Assembly: GCA_963971285.1 (NCBI GenBank)
Contig: OZ020255.1
Coordinates: 9,940,931-10,004,930 of the forward strand
Source of the DNA: Astropecten irregularis
Lineage: Eukaryota > Echinodermata > Asteroidea > Paxillosida > Astropectinidae
Reading direction: 5' to 3'
Length of the DNA stretch: 64,000 bases
In this document: positions 22,029-33,910 of the stretch, in pieces
Numbering within the stretch: position 1 is the stretch's first letter
Layout: every line of letters begins with the position of its first letter
Made by a program: the position numbers and the translations under genes
Notes under the pieces: model-generated
Told to the model about the DNA's origin: nothing
What the model saw: the letters and a program-made list of their open reading frames with translations, nothing else
Databases searched by the model: none

Positions 22029-22900
22029 TCTCCTTCAATTTGATTGATTAATCGATCAATCAATTGGTTGATTGGTAGATCGATTGATTGGTTGACTGAT
22101 AGATTAATTTATTAATCTATCAGTCAACCAATCAATTGCTTCGATCAATTATTCAATTAATCGACCGATTAGGTGGTTTTTGGTTGACTGATTGATTGCT
22201 TGATAGATCGTGGTTGATTAATAAATCAATCGATCGAGTAAGTGGTTTATTGGTTGACTGATTGATTAGTAGATTGATCGATCGAGCAGTTGATTAGTTG
22301 ATTGATTGATAGATCGATCAATTAATCGATCGATTAAGTGGTTGATTGGTTGACTGATTGATTGGAAGATAGATCGCATCAACAATTGATTGGTTGATTC
22401 ATCCATTATTGATCGATCAACTGGTTGATTAGATGACTGGTTGATTGTTAAATCGATCGATTTAGTGATTAATTGGTTAACTAATTAATTGATTAATCAA
22501 TCGATCAACTGTTAACTTGGTTGACTGATCGATTGATTAATAGATCGATTGGGAAATTAGATTGGTTGATTAGCTGATATATCGCGAGTGATTGATCGAT
22601 ACATCAATCTTTTGTTGATCGATTTTTCGATGATTGATCGATCGAAGCATCAACCAATTCGTCAATTGATTAAACGATATAACAAACAATGGATTGATCG
22701 ATACATCAATCAATGAATTGGATGGTTGATCAATCGATAAAACGATTGATTGGTTGCTTAATCGATCGATTGATTGACTGATCGATACATCAATCAATGG
22801 ATAAACGATTGAGTGGTTGCTTAATTGATCGATTGATTGACTGATCGATACATCCATCAATGGATGAATCGATAAATTGATCGATACATCAATTACTCAA
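22029..22900. repeat. 870-bp GATT/GATC/AATC-rich simple repeat block
   Basis: Almost the whole block is a mosaic of GATT, GGTT, GATC, AATC and their complements. Palindromes such as ATCGATCGAT, TTGATCAA and AATTGATTAATT are very frequent. It is not a clean microsatellite: strand symmetry switches repeatedly (GATTGATT runs, then CAATCAAT runs). The minus-strand frame at 22570-22860 (Ile-Asp-Gln-Ser repeats) reflects the period. Confidence 0.9.
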
Positions 22901-23498
22901 AAAAGAATGAATGAAAACTGAACGTGGCTGCATCACATTATTTTCAAAGCTCTGCAGTTGAAGATATCATTCTTCCATACATCGTGCCTATACCCCCTTA
23001 CATGTATACATTATTAACTTGCGCCATCTCAAGCGGCGAAATTTCCCCTACGGTGCAAATTTCCACAGCGATGCACATTCAACTGACGCAATTGAAAAAG
23101 AGGGGAGACCAGAAAAGAATAAGAATAAAGAAGAGTATCGCAAAAAACACCAACGTGCTCACACATATTAGACCATTGACGCACAGTGTGACTTTATCTT
23201 GTGAAAGGTTATTGAAGATACTGTCTAGATTTTCTCTTTTTGGGGGAAAAAGTCATCTCCCTGTAGATGTGGATGACTTTTTAAAGGCTTAATGACCTGC
23301 ATTCACAAAAGGAGGCAGGAAATAGAAGAGTAGGCCTATCATTTGTCCATGTTGCAAATTCCTGGAGATATTTCAGTGAATGTTAAAAAATGCGTATACA
23401 GCTTCTATCGTACACGTTGGTGTGAGCTTAAACTGTCACGTGGAATTCCATGCACAATCTTAATCTTCTGTTTAAGCCATTTCGAGAAATTAGGGCCA
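22901..23498. other. Unassigned DNA
   Basis: An open frame of 122 codons (22924-23292) shows no recognisable domain. Nothing else was seen. Confidence 0.35.
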
Positions 23499-23641
23499 GG
23501 GGTTGATTTCACCAAACTCATCGTAACTTACTATAAATCTTAGGACTTGTGATGCATTGCATCCCTACGTAGGATACGAAAAGTTATCTTTCGTAACTTT
23601 TCGAGTTACGATCGATCGTAGGGCTTTGTGAAATTGACCCC
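23499..23641 (+). mobile_element. A-family MITE, forward
   Basis: GGGGTTGATTTCACCAAACT at the left, GGGCTTTGTGAAATTGACCC at the right. One palindrome is damaged (TTTTCGAGTTACG instead of CTCGAG). The next copy starts within two bases of its end. Confidence 0.9.
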
Positions 23642-23782
23642 GGGGGTCTATTTCACCAAACTCATCGTAACTTACTATCAATCTTAGGACTTGTGATGCA
23701 TTGCATCCCTACGTAGGATACGATAAGTTATCTTTCGTAACTCGAGTTACGATCGATCGTAGGGTTTCGTGAAATCGAACCC
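23642..23782 (+). mobile_element. A-family MITE, forward, tandem to previous
   Basis: GGGGGTCTATTTCACCAAAC to GTTTCGTGAAATCGAACCC. It shares the private variants CAATCTTAGGACTTGTG and GATGCATTGCATCCCTACG with the adjacent copy, which points to a local tandem duplication rather than two insertions. Confidence 0.9.
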
Positions 23783-25014
23783 AGGACTCTTACGTCACTG
23801 TCTGCACGATTCACACGAATCATTTCGCGGACATACCGCATAATTATGTTTTTGACTGTAGTGTAAATGGGTTAACTGTGAGCAAGTTGCAGTAATTTAT
23901 TCAACATGTTCAACATATAGAACATGTATCAAATTAAAAAGAAATGTCATCACTGATGAGTGAAACGCGACGGTAGAAGACACTGCTTTTTCCATTAGCA
24001 CTGCTCAAATACTAGAGGTCGGTAAATCGGAAATGTTGGTTCCTTGTGAAACCATCTTTCTCGTCGAGTTGCTCCGTCTTGACTTATTTCCTGTCTTCAC
24101 CGTACAGGAAGTCATCGTGCTTGCTTTGTTTCTTCCCGCTTCTAAATTCACCTGTCCGTATAGGTAAGAGCCGTCTGACATTAGTTGCTTCCATGAGTCA
24201 TGTCATCCGCGTGAAGACATAGTCCCCGGTGCAGGGATATGCGATGATTTGGTCCACCAAGCAACGCCAGTTTTCAGATCTTTTCTTTGAAAATGATCTC
24301 TCTGTCTAATGAAATGTGACAGACTAACTGGGAGAAAAACTACATAAAGCTTTAGTTGTTACAACTACTTCACCAGATGTTTTGAAGACAGTGGAGCATC
24401 ATCAACATGAATCAATATTCAGAGATATATTCTGGACAGGCTAGAAACTGTCAGGCACATCCAGGGGAAAAATGGATTGTCTAGTTGTTCCTGTCTATTG
24501 TGCAATTTCCCCCGTTGGTTATTGTAGTCAATAAGCCTGTCCTAGGTGCCTAGCTAGCTGTTGGGTCATATTCCGTAGAGAAATTATCATTTAGTACTCG
24601 GATGCCAATCATACGTGTTGCAACAGGTATTGTGTCATATTCGCCATAGAAATTGATTATATTTTCTCGGCTATTGCGAGATCAATGGCCAACCTTCTAG
24701 TTGGGTAGCCATTGTATATATCCTCAGCAGTGAAATTGATTGTTCTGACCTTGCTATTGTTCAAATCTATTGTTATCAACGGTGCCGACCTAACTGGTAG
24801 GTTGGCTGGAAAATTAATTTTCTCGCCCTTGCTATACCGTGCAAGCTATTGTCGTCAGGGGAGGGAATTCTAGGTCGGCAATGCTACTGTGTCAAACTCG
24901 GCTACTTGGTAATTCATTGTCTAGTGACCCGGGCATGACACCATTTTAGCAGAGTGAATTAATCAAACGAATACACACAACTGCATGGCTATGCTATAGG
25001 AATATTTCTTGTAT
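23783..25014. other. Unassigned; possible decayed repeat at 24470-24930
   Basis: Between 24470 and 24930, motifs such as CATATTCGCCATAGAAATTG, CAGTGAAATTGATTGTTC and GAAAATTAATTTTCTCGCCC recur at intervals of roughly 70-85 bp. This could be a very old tandem repeat. The rest shows nothing. Confidence 0.3.
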
Positions 25015-25373
25015 TATATTATGATTGGTATTAAACGTCACAGACCAGCACTCACACTTTGTCTAATCCAACATGTACATGAAATAATAAAAATTTGAAA
25101 ATTTGAGCCCAATCAAACATCTGAGTTACAAGAAAACAGCAAAAAACCGACTACATTGTTCTTATAAATCATAAAGAATGGTTTTGCTCTTACAACGAGA
25201 TCAAAACTGTTTTCGGTCTTTGTTTTACTTATTTCTGGATAAAAACACCATTTCAGGCGAAAATGTTTTAATAGTATGTTTCTACCAGCACCGTCTTCAT
25301 ATCCTGAAAGTTATACGTCAATCTATGGACATTTCTGTTTGGGTATGACTGTTACCAATCCTGTACTGTACCC
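25015..25373 (+). mobile_element. E-family MITE
   Basis: Matches the 21108 copy through CAGCACTCACACTTTGTC, the GAGATCAAAACTGTTTTCGG block, GTTATACGTCAATCTATGG and CCAATCCTGTACTGTACCC. It also has only one terminal segment. Confidence 0.78.
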
Positions 25374-25477
25374 TATGAAGCACTGATCAAATTCTGATTG
25401 GGACAACACGTGGCAGCGCAATTAAAATGATAATATTTACCTTGTATTTAGAATGTTTAGAGTTCAAGAGCATGTGC

Positions 25478-25580
25478 TAAGAAAGATCCTGCTAGGATCG
25501 AAACGTCAGGCCCTCCTTATTCCAAGCATTTTATATATTTCAGATCATTCATTTAATTGATGAGCAGTTTGATGAGCTAG
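25478..25580 (-). mobile_element. K-family fragment, one repeat unit
   Basis: GATCCTGCTAGGATCGAAAC then GTCAGGCCCTCCTTATTCCA and a flank of GATGAGCAGTTTGATGAG. It corresponds to one end of the K elements at 35137 and 40965 and contains a single unit. Confidence 0.7.
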
Positions 25581-26121
25581 TTTTACATGTATTGTAGGTC
25601 TATATGTAAAAGAAAGGTGGATAGGTTGAATATGATATTTGAAAAAAAGAGGCAGATTGGTTAGTGGCTCTCAATGATTAAAAACCAAAATGAAAATTCT
25701 TATTTTCATATTCCCCCTTCAAAAATATTTAATCACGTTGTTGCATGAATATTAGCTTTTGCGTGAATAATTCCCATAATGTATACATTAAAGTAATGAA
25801 TAATGTAAAGCGAAAGTTGTCACGATCTATTTGTAATTATTTTTTGTGCGAGACCGAATTTCGGAGATAATCAAATAGGAACTCGCGATCGAAGCCATTC
25901 AATTATAATTTCCACACAGTCCAATATATGAAGAAAAGTAGGTCTAATTTTGTCACGATTCTGCCACTTTGGAAAGTAATTAATGGAGGAGTAAAATCCT
26001 CACGCCATTATGGATGTCCGGAGGTGGTCAGCATTAGTTGCTGACCGACGGGTGACCGAACCAAACTGGACAAAACCGTGCGGAACCAAGCGTAGAACTG
26101 AAAGTCCAAATCTATGTTGAA
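25581..26121. other. Unassigned AT-rich DNA
   Basis: No feature was recognised. Confidence 0.35.
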
Positions 26122-26472
26122 TTAAAGGTAGTATCATACTTTGGTTTGTATCAAATAAATACAGATTCAAGGGCAAAAATATCAAGACAGATACAGTAAC
26201 AGTCATTTGTGAAAATTTCAGTCCCATACGGTGCCCACTTTTTGAGAAAACTATGAAAAACAGCCAAAGTATTTTTTAAGACTTTTCTCTTTTATTTTTG
26301 ATCTTTTAAAAGATCAAAACGATTTTCGGTCGTTGTTTTACTAATTTCTGGATAAATACAAAATTTTAACGGTTTGTTTCTACCACCACCATCTTCATAT
26401 CCTGTAAGTTATTATGTAAATTTGTGAACTTGTCTGTTTTGGTTTCTTACAAAAGTATGATACTACCTTTAA
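26122..26472 (-). mobile_element. D-family MITE, reverse, full length
   Basis: TTAAAGGTAGTATCATACTT at the left and AAAGTATGATACTACCTTTA at the right, a near-perfect terminal inverted pair. The central palindrome TTGATCTTTTAAAAGATCAA is intact. Confidence 0.85.
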
Positions 26473-26882
26473 AGGCTGCGTTTAACTGTTTTTGAAATCC
26501 CGAGAGAGAGCAAAAGAAAAATAAAATTGAAAAAAAAAATCAATGAAAGCTTTCATTGGGTTTTGACCTGCAAGTGATGTGGAATATAATGTATTAATAC
26601 CTGTCCCAATTTAACACGGTGTACGTTCGCTCCACAAGCGACCATCCAGTTCCCATGGCAACAGTTTGTTAATACAGGCGAATAAATTGTGTCTTTAATG
26701 AAAGGATGTATCAAACACTACCTCGGGAAGTCAGGGACGCGCGGTGGGCGGGGCGTGAGCTATGATCAAGGGGGGCCGACAAAATTTAGGTATGTCTTGA
26801 ATTACGGTGTAGGAAATCTAGCAATGTCGAAAATGAAGACGAGGAACGATAACAAATGGCAGATTACGGAACAACAGGAAAC

Positions 26883-27042
26883 GACTTAAGAAATACTGTG
26901 GCTCTTTTTCACTGTTTTCTGAAAAAGTGGGCACCGTATGGGACTGAAATTTTCACAGATGACTGTTACTGTATCTGTCTTGATATTTTTGCCCATGAAT
27001 CTGTATTTCTTTGATAAAAACCAAAGTATGATATTACCTTAA
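26883..27042 (+). mobile_element. D-family half element
   Basis: Only the second half is present, from ACTTAAGAAATACTGTGGCT to CAAAGTATGATATTACCTTA. The break falls next to the position of the central palindrome of full copies. Confidence 0.8.
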
Positions 27043-27473
27043 AAAAAACAAAACTGGACGTGGGTAGACAAACTACATTACTCACCAATTGCAGAGCGCC
27101 GTGGTTAAAAACTGGAGAAATGTTGAGGTTTTATCCAACAACATACAGTGAGACCACGCAACTAAATATAGATAATTTAACTGCATGACCTATTGTGATG
27201 ACAAGATGGCGTCTCTGAGGCTAAGAATATGGGTAGCCGAATGACTAGCTGCCCCATATCGAGAGAGAGAATGCCCCCACAGGTGCTCATGAATGTTCCA
27301 ACATTATATCGATGGCCATCGCATGTTCAGCATAACTAAACAAAGAATGGATTTGCGCTGCCTCTTTTCAAAGTCACAAGTGGTGAAGTGACATGTATTT
27401 CAGTTTTGACAATTGCAGCCTAAATAACCTCTTGCTAGTGGAACATTAGCAATTTTCTATCATGTTCGGTTTA
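27043..27473. other. Unassigned DNA
   Basis: No feature was recognised. Confidence 0.35.
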
Positions 27474-27786
27474 AGTGCTGTGGCCTATGGTCTGGCGTGT
27501 CGTACTAAGCATCTTGTGGTTAATCTACACATTGTGGGTTTGAATCCAGCCATGGGCTAATGGTGCTTGCATCCTTGGGCAAGACTCTTTATCACACATT
27601 GCTCCTCTTCACCCAGGTGTAAATGGGTACCTGTGAGGGTAGAGATGGCTTTGTGGGCTCGATTAGCCCTGTGCGCTTTTCAGGCAACCGCGGGCTGTAT
27701 TATACAGGGAGCCGAGATTGTTTCGGGAAAGAAAATGGGCCAGATTATCAGGGATAACAATGTCGTTATTATTATAATAACATTTT
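27474..27786 (+). mobile_element. tRNA-derived SINE, plus strand
   Basis: A tRNA-like head has an A-box-like TGGCCTATGGTCTGG (27481-27495) and a B-box-like GGGTTTGAATCC (27536-27547). It is followed by a conserved body (CCTTGGGCAAGACTC, ATTGCTCCTCTTCACCCAGG, AAATGGGTACCTGTGAGGGT) and an ATTATTATAATAA tail. The copy at 43537 on the other strand matches over the whole length, which establishes a dispersed Pol III-type retroposon. The open frame at 27567 is a shadow. The precise SINE superfamily cannot be named from here. Confidence 0.85.
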
Positions 27787-29185
27787 GACATAGTTGTATA
27801 CATTTTGTGGACTAGTCACTGAGCTGGCAGTGGTTAGGGGGTTGCTTGGCTAGCATCTCAACAGGTATAATGGCCGGATAGTTTGATGGCGAGCATGCTG
27901 GCCGCTGGCAGCACTGCATGCCTACCGTAGATGATCAGACCGAATAGCTAGGGTGTCCTTATAAGTGTCAATAATACCGTTGCGTTGTTGGTGTCCTTTT
28001 TCGTGCGTCATTGCCGTTCATCATATATCAAACGACCTCTAATATCCCCGCTGCTCTTCACAAACCACTTCGCGTTGCCACGGAAACAAGGCAAATTGTA
28101 CATTGTCATTTTGTTCTAATCAGCCAGCAACATATTCTCGCTTGAATTGCTCAACTCTGCCACCGGTTCCAATGCAACTATCTATCCAGTCAAGATTCAT
28201 TTCGCAGCATTTATGACAAAAAAATCAACGGTTAATATAGAAACTCCAAGGACAGCTTCATTTTGGTTTGGAACTGATGTAACTGAAGAGTAATAATTTG
28301 AAGTGCTTCATGAGGTGGTATAATACACCAAAATGGCGGACCCTTTTCACAAACACACAACATTATACAGCCATTTGGGCCACGGCAACAAAGGATCCTT
28401 TCACACTCTGTGCTATATTTAACACACAAATCTAATTCGACACAAGGTTACATTACAATAAACGAGAGAAAAATGTCCTTCTTGACCTGGATAAGGAATT
28501 GCCTTTCAGAGATCATAGAAGGAATAGCAAAACTAGTGCTGCCATATAGTGGTTAGTGTCTGCCAAGCTTTAGGCACAAAATGTCGCCACATTACAACTT
28601 GGATATTAAGAGCTAATTAAGGCTCACTGTGTTGTTACATAATTATGACTAATGATAATTTTCGTTCTCAAGTTTGCCTGATGTACATACGTAGGGAAAG
28701 CCTAATGATCTAAAATAGCTTCAACGTATATTGGTTTCTTTGGGACACAACTCAAGATAAATTGGAAGAAGAAGACTTTTGACTTTTCAATGGGAACTTT
28801 AAGAAGAAGATGAAGTCTTGTTTTCAATGGGAACTTTGTTTCCAAAACAGAAACAAATTACCAAAGCACAAGCAAGAACGAAGGGAACAAATTTACAAAT
28901 TAAATGAATTGTAATGTAATGACAAGAGCATACATAATAACGAAGCTATACAAATGTATATCGTATAATGTATGACGAGGAAAAATGGGTAAACTCATGA
29001 AACATACGTTAAGGTCGAGGTGTAATCAATTTTCCACCAACGCACAAGCAAAAACAAGTACAAGGAAAAAAAGAACCTAAGTTTTTACGAGTAAAGTAAC
29101 GTCAGGGAGAGGGGTAGGTTGAAGAAGAGGAGGAATTGGCCTTATTTTCTCCTGAATTCTCAGTGTATTGTACCAAGCCTGCTTT
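27787..29185. other. Unassigned DNA
   Basis: No repeat of the window's families or exon was recognised in this 1.4 kb. Confidence 0.35.
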
Positions 29186-29483
29186 GGGTGGATTTCACCA
29201 AACTCATCGTAACTTACAATCAATCGTAGCATTTACGTCCCTTCGTTTGGATACGATGGGTTATCCTTCGTAAGTCGACTTACGATCGATCGTAGGGCTT
29301 CGACTTATGATGCATTGCATCCCTGCGTTAGGATACGATGGGTTATCCTTATGATACATTGCAGCCCTTCGTTAGGATACGATGGGTTATCCTTATGATA
29401 CATTGCAGCGCTACGTTAGGATACGATTGGTTATCGTTCGTAAGTTGAATTACGATCGATCGTAAAGCTTCGTGAAATCAACA
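29186..29483 (+). mobile_element. A-family MITE with internal triplication
   Basis: Outer ends GGGTGGATTTCACCAAACTC and AAGCTTCGTGAAATCAAC frame a 298-bp element, twice the usual size. The middle segment with GATGCATTGCATCCCTGCG and GGATACGATGGGTTATCC is repeated three more times, at about 29310, 29365 and 29400. The terminal palindromic segment GACTTACGATCGATCGTAGG also appears twice. Confidence 0.85.
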
Positions 29484-30112
29484 GCAGGTGTTACTGACAA
29501 TGACGCATTGGAATAACTCTTTCCCAGCGCCATCCCAAAAGCAATATCAAATCGTTTTGTATACATTCCCATTTGGGATGGAGTATACATGTATCTATAA
29601 TGCATGTTCTGCACTGCGATGTAGTCATGTTTGACCCAGGGGGTCCATTCTCGTCCCGTGTGACACTTTCTTCATCTTCATGTGGTCATGAACGATGATG
29701 ATATCCCTAGGGTAGATTTGAATTAGAGCATCACCATACAATAATAAACCACGGGCAATTAACTTTTGCTGGAGGAGGGATCGATCGCAGAGTCAAACCT
29801 CTTCCCACGAGACGATATTCATGTTAAAGACTGTTTTATAGAAAAACATAATAATGATGTAATCACCGGAGGTGATATCTTGTTAGGATTTCCTGGGGAA
29901 GTTAATCGTGTGAATCGGTGGGACGACTCATTAGAGCTAGGACACGATCCGGAGTTCGTGTCAGACACAGGCCCTGACAATATATTACGACAGGTGAAGT
30001 CGCAATCATCTGTACGTGGTAGAGTGGGACAATATCAAGGTGTATTACACCCACTGCTAAAACCCTGGACGAAGTGGTGTATCTCGGTAAAAGCAATGGT
30101 CGTCTCAATTGC
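29484..30112 (+). other. Unassigned region with an acidic open frame
   Basis: An open frame runs from about 29763 to the D element at 30113. Its residues are mixed and protein-like (many Asp/Glu, for example GGDILLGFPGEV and RWDDSLELGHDPEF). A possible splice donor CAG|GTGAAG occurs at about 29993. There is no upstream ATG in frame, no good acceptor and no known domain, so an exon is possible but unproven. Confidence 0.2.
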
Positions 30113-31443
30113 TTTAAAGGTAATATCATACTTTGGTTTGTATCAAAGAAATACAGATTCATGGTTAAACATACCAAGACAGATACAGTAACAGTCATCT
30201 GTGAAAATTACAGTCCCATACGTTGCCCACGTTTTGAGAAAACGGTGAAAAACGCCCACAATAATATATATTTTAAGTCTTTTCTCTTTAATTTTTGATC
30301 CTTTAAAAGATCAAAAACATTTTCGGTCGTTGTTTTACTAATTTCTGGATAAATACACGATTTCAGGCGGAAACATTTTAACGCTATACAGGGTGTCCCA
30401 GAAAAAACGAAACCGAGATTTGTCAGTGTTTAATTCTATTTTAATTTCACTTTTGAATAATAAATGACACATATCTGGAAAGCTTATTTCCTCAGCTTTA
30501 AATTGATACCATTCACATGATCCATACTTCACGCATGAGTGAGTAAAGACAATATGAAACAAGGCTATCAAAAAGTAATTTGCACAACGATATATTTATT
30601 TTAAAGAATCAATCACATTTCAAGAAACTACATTTCCTGGCCTTTCAAATGATGCCTTGGTCAGGAAAAATGAGCAAGGGATGACAGAGATATCTGCTTT
30701 TAAATATGGATTGAATTTTCATTGGTTTTTAATTTTTGGGTTTTTTTTTTCAAATCCTTTTTCACACCTGACTGATTTTTCCCATGAAAGGATGCGGAGA
30801 TGAAATAAACTTGTTATGATTAATCACACAATCTTGAGTCATAAATGATACATCTAGAAATTTTAGTTCTCCCTCTTCACACTTGTGTGAATAAAAAGAA
30901 TAGAAAAGAAAGACTTAGTGAATAAATCTGGGCGGGAAAGAAGGAATGGAAGGATGGCAGGGGTTTTAACACGCACGTTCTTAATGGACATAATGGATCC
31001 GCATCCATTCATGCAAAAAATCGGTCAGGTATAAACGAAGGATTTGAAAAACATGAATGTTCAATCCATTTTAAAGGCAGAAATCTCTGTCATCCCCTGC
31101 TCATTTTTCTTGACTGAGGCATCATTTGAAAGGCCAGGAAATGTAGTTTCTAGAAATGTGATTGATTCTTTAAAATAAAAATATCGTTGTGCAAATTACT
31201 TTTTGATAGTCTTGCTTCATATTGTCTTTACTCACTCATGCGTGAGGTATGTATCATATGAATGGTATCAAATGAAAGCTGAGGAAATAAGCTTTCCAGA
31301 TATGTGTCATTTATTATTCAAAAGTGAAATTAAAATAGGATTAAACACTGACAAATCTCGGTTTCGTTTTTTCTGGGACACCCTGTATATGTTTCTACCA
31401 CCACCATCTTCTTACCCTGTAACTTATACGTAAATCTATTAAC
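30113..31443 (-). mobile_element. D-family MITE, reverse, interrupted by a 1-kb foldback
   Basis: The left part (30113-30386) matches the 26122 copy from TTTAAAGGTAATATCATACT to ACATTTTAACG. The sequence resumes at 31388 with TATGTTTCTACCACCACCAT and fades at about 31443, so the final roughly 40 bp of the element are lost. Open frames here are shadows. Confidence 0.8.
30387..31387. mobile_element. 1-kb foldback element with CAGGGTGTCCC ends, TA target
   Basis: Starts TACAGGGTGTCCCAGAAAAA and ends with the exact complement. The host TA is duplicated at 30385-30386 and 31388-31389, as in Tc1/mariner-type (IS630) insertions. The arms are roughly 420 bp each and stay complementary almost to the centre, leaving a loop of about 190 bp (about 30810-31000). 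The mirrored frames at 30338-30571 and 31203-31433 encode nearly the same peptide because of the inverted arms. No transposase motif is visible, so it is non-autonomous. Confidence 0.85.
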
Positions 31444-33301
31444 TGTTGTGTGAGAGAACAGCAACAGTTAACGATCGAAACGTAGGCAACAGATTCCTGC
31501 GGCAAAACACCGCATGGCTTTCGAGTTGCCAACTACACACCAACGCAACCACAACCTCATATTGAATAATCCCATCAAAGTTCCCTATAATACCATTTAT
31601 ACCTTGGCATACGGTTACTAAGATTTAAAACCATAGCAGAAAGAAGCCGCCACACCATAAATCCATATTACCCTTTGCAACGTCAGAAACCAATCCAAGA
31701 GCGATGATGGCCGTAATAATGTAATCAACGTGCCCCACCAACCCATAAATACTGGTTAGGCCTACCTCAAGTGGAAATAGCTCATACGTTAACGTCATGA
31801 TGCACCGAGCTGCCAGCTGTTTTCCATCATTTTGTGAAGACAAGAGGAATAGGTATAGGAAAGGTATGACATTATCCTGGTAGAGGGTTTTGTTTCCGAG
31901 AGAGGCTGGTCGGTCGACTCAGAGGTATGATTATAAATCAAGAGAAGGAACGGGTTGTATAAGGAGAATGAGCAGGGAGCTTTGGAAGCTGAGAGACGGA
32001 GGAAAAGAATCTAAAAGGTGAATTGAAACAGGTGACGCTCTGAAACCAGGGTCTCTGTGGCTCTGAGCTGAAGTTGAAGAGGTACCATCTGTTGCTATAT
32101 CTGACTTGTGTGCTTTGACTTATGGGCACCAGAAATAAAAAGTGACACTCGCCCAAGTTCAAAGTAATGCCCAAGCCATACAGAATTCTCGAAGATCTGG
32201 AAGAAAACTATAGGGGCAGAAAACCTGGGAAGCCAGAAGTTGTAACAAAATAAAGGAAAGGAAATGGAAAAGAAGACGAGAACTTTGGTAGATCAAAGGA
32301 CTGGATGAAGGAGTTATCAAAATCATACACGTCGAGCTTTGTGATTAAAAGTACTGCTATCAATCAAATCTAACCATTTGCTCTAAAAGACGTTGTGCTG
32401 AGTAAAGGTAAAAGTAAAAACACCAAGAAGTCAATCTGACCTATATCTAACCAAGCAGCACTAGGATACCACTCGGACAGTCCAGCCCCTGACTGTTCCA
32501 TCCTACCAATTACCTTTGCTCAAGGTTCCGGTCAAAATCAAATCTCTTTAACCGCCGTATATGATAAGAAACGCTCACAACACGTTGTAATCCCAGCTTT
32601 AGCATTACTTCAGTATAAGAGGACACTTCCACTCCCCTTCTGCCTGAATTAATTCAATTTTCCTGGGCGATCAAATCCACCTCACGATATTTATGAAAAG
32701 CCAGTATTGGTAACCAGTTAATAGAAAACAAACAAGGAAAACGAAGTGTCTTATTCAAGGTAGGTAACCTCAGAAATTTTCAACCACAATCTACAAAACG
32801 CACAACACAGCGCAACTTTAACCGTCCAAACGATGATCCTACCGGTATAAAGGGCTTTGCCGTTTGCCCTCACCCCGTGAAATTGAATGCCGCGTAAAAT
32901 CCATTCCCTTTTTGCGAACTCGAACGCGGGGCAAGTCCACAGAGACGATGCTGCAATAATTTAGCTGCGACCAACCAAAGAAAAATGAATTTATGCGATA
33001 GAATTACAAATACCGTCTATTTTACCGACGTGCATTTGGGAAAGCCGAGGCATTGGGTTTTTTGAAGAAAAAACTAATCCAAGTCCCACGAGAACGCGTA
33101 ATTCTGTATTCTATAACGGTACCTGATCGTCAAGACGTAGATTATGTTGAACGGTAGAACGTTGTACGGAATCCTCATTTATAATTAGTGCCCGACAGGT
33201 TATCTTGTCAATGAAATGTGACAGCGTGCGTGTTGCACGATTACCTATCTAGCGTATTTGTTCATCCAGTGCTTCGTGCAAACAAGTTGTCTACACTAGT
33301 T
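31444..33301. other. Unassigned DNA
   Basis: A GATCGAAACGTAGGCAACAG motif near 31473 resembles the short hairpin motifs of the K family. No exon, RNA gene or other repeat was recognised. Confidence 0.35.
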
Positions 33302-33548
33302 TAGGGCCCTTTTCCAAACCTCGGCTCCGGCTCAGGCTCCGGCTCCGGCGCTGTCATCCATATGCTGAAAATATAGGTTGTAGCTTTTCATTGAAGCTGA
33401 ATCTCTTTTTTCTTGTTCAAATTAGAGTATTTACTTCCAAACCGTAGCCAAAAGCCTCTATTTCGATACCCTTTATTTTATAATGAATTCACGAAATGGA
33501 GCCGGAGCCGGAGCCTGAGCCGGAGCCGAGGTTTGGAAAAGGGCCTAG
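33302..33548 (+). mobile_element. G-family foldback element, copy 3, variant ends
   Basis: The core (CATATGCTGAAAATATAGG, GAATTCACGAAATGGAGC) is the same as the 12926 copy, but both ends read TAGGGCCCTTTTCCAAACCT then CGGCTCCGGCTC, perfectly mirrored at 33507-33548. The other G copies have GTTTACGAAACGGAGG at that place. Hexanucleotides here are GGCTCC rather than GGCTCA. Confidence 0.85.
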
Positions 33549-33910
33549 TTGTGCATTAACCCTATGGCATAGAAGATGCGAGAGCGTGTACGGATCACCT
33601 AAAATGCCATTAACATGGTTAAAAGTTGGATAAAATCTCCCCACAGGTGCTGTATAAGTCAGGTGTATCATTTATCTGTTTCAATACTAGTAGCTGAGAT
33701 TAAGAAGTGGATAAAAACAATTTCATCATTCAACGGACTAAGCTAAATTACATTCTTTCGATCTAGACCAGAAAACAGTCTATCTTCTGCCCTGATCTAT
33801 CCTTCAAGTATATCTATCCATCACATTTTTTTTGTGACTGGATTCGTCCTCCGTAAGTCAAAATTCGACCATTATTCTTCAAATTAGAAGAAATGGCGAT
33901 TAGGAACCCA
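33549..33910. other. Unassigned DNA
   Basis: No feature was recognised. Confidence 0.35.

Noticed and set aside
27536-27547. Functional tRNA gene
   Set aside because: The B-box-like motif is part of a SINE; no acceptor stem or complete cloverleaf can be drawn.
30338-31433. A pair of similar small genes in opposite orientation
   Set aside because: The two frames encode nearly the same peptide only because they lie on the inverted arms of one foldback element.
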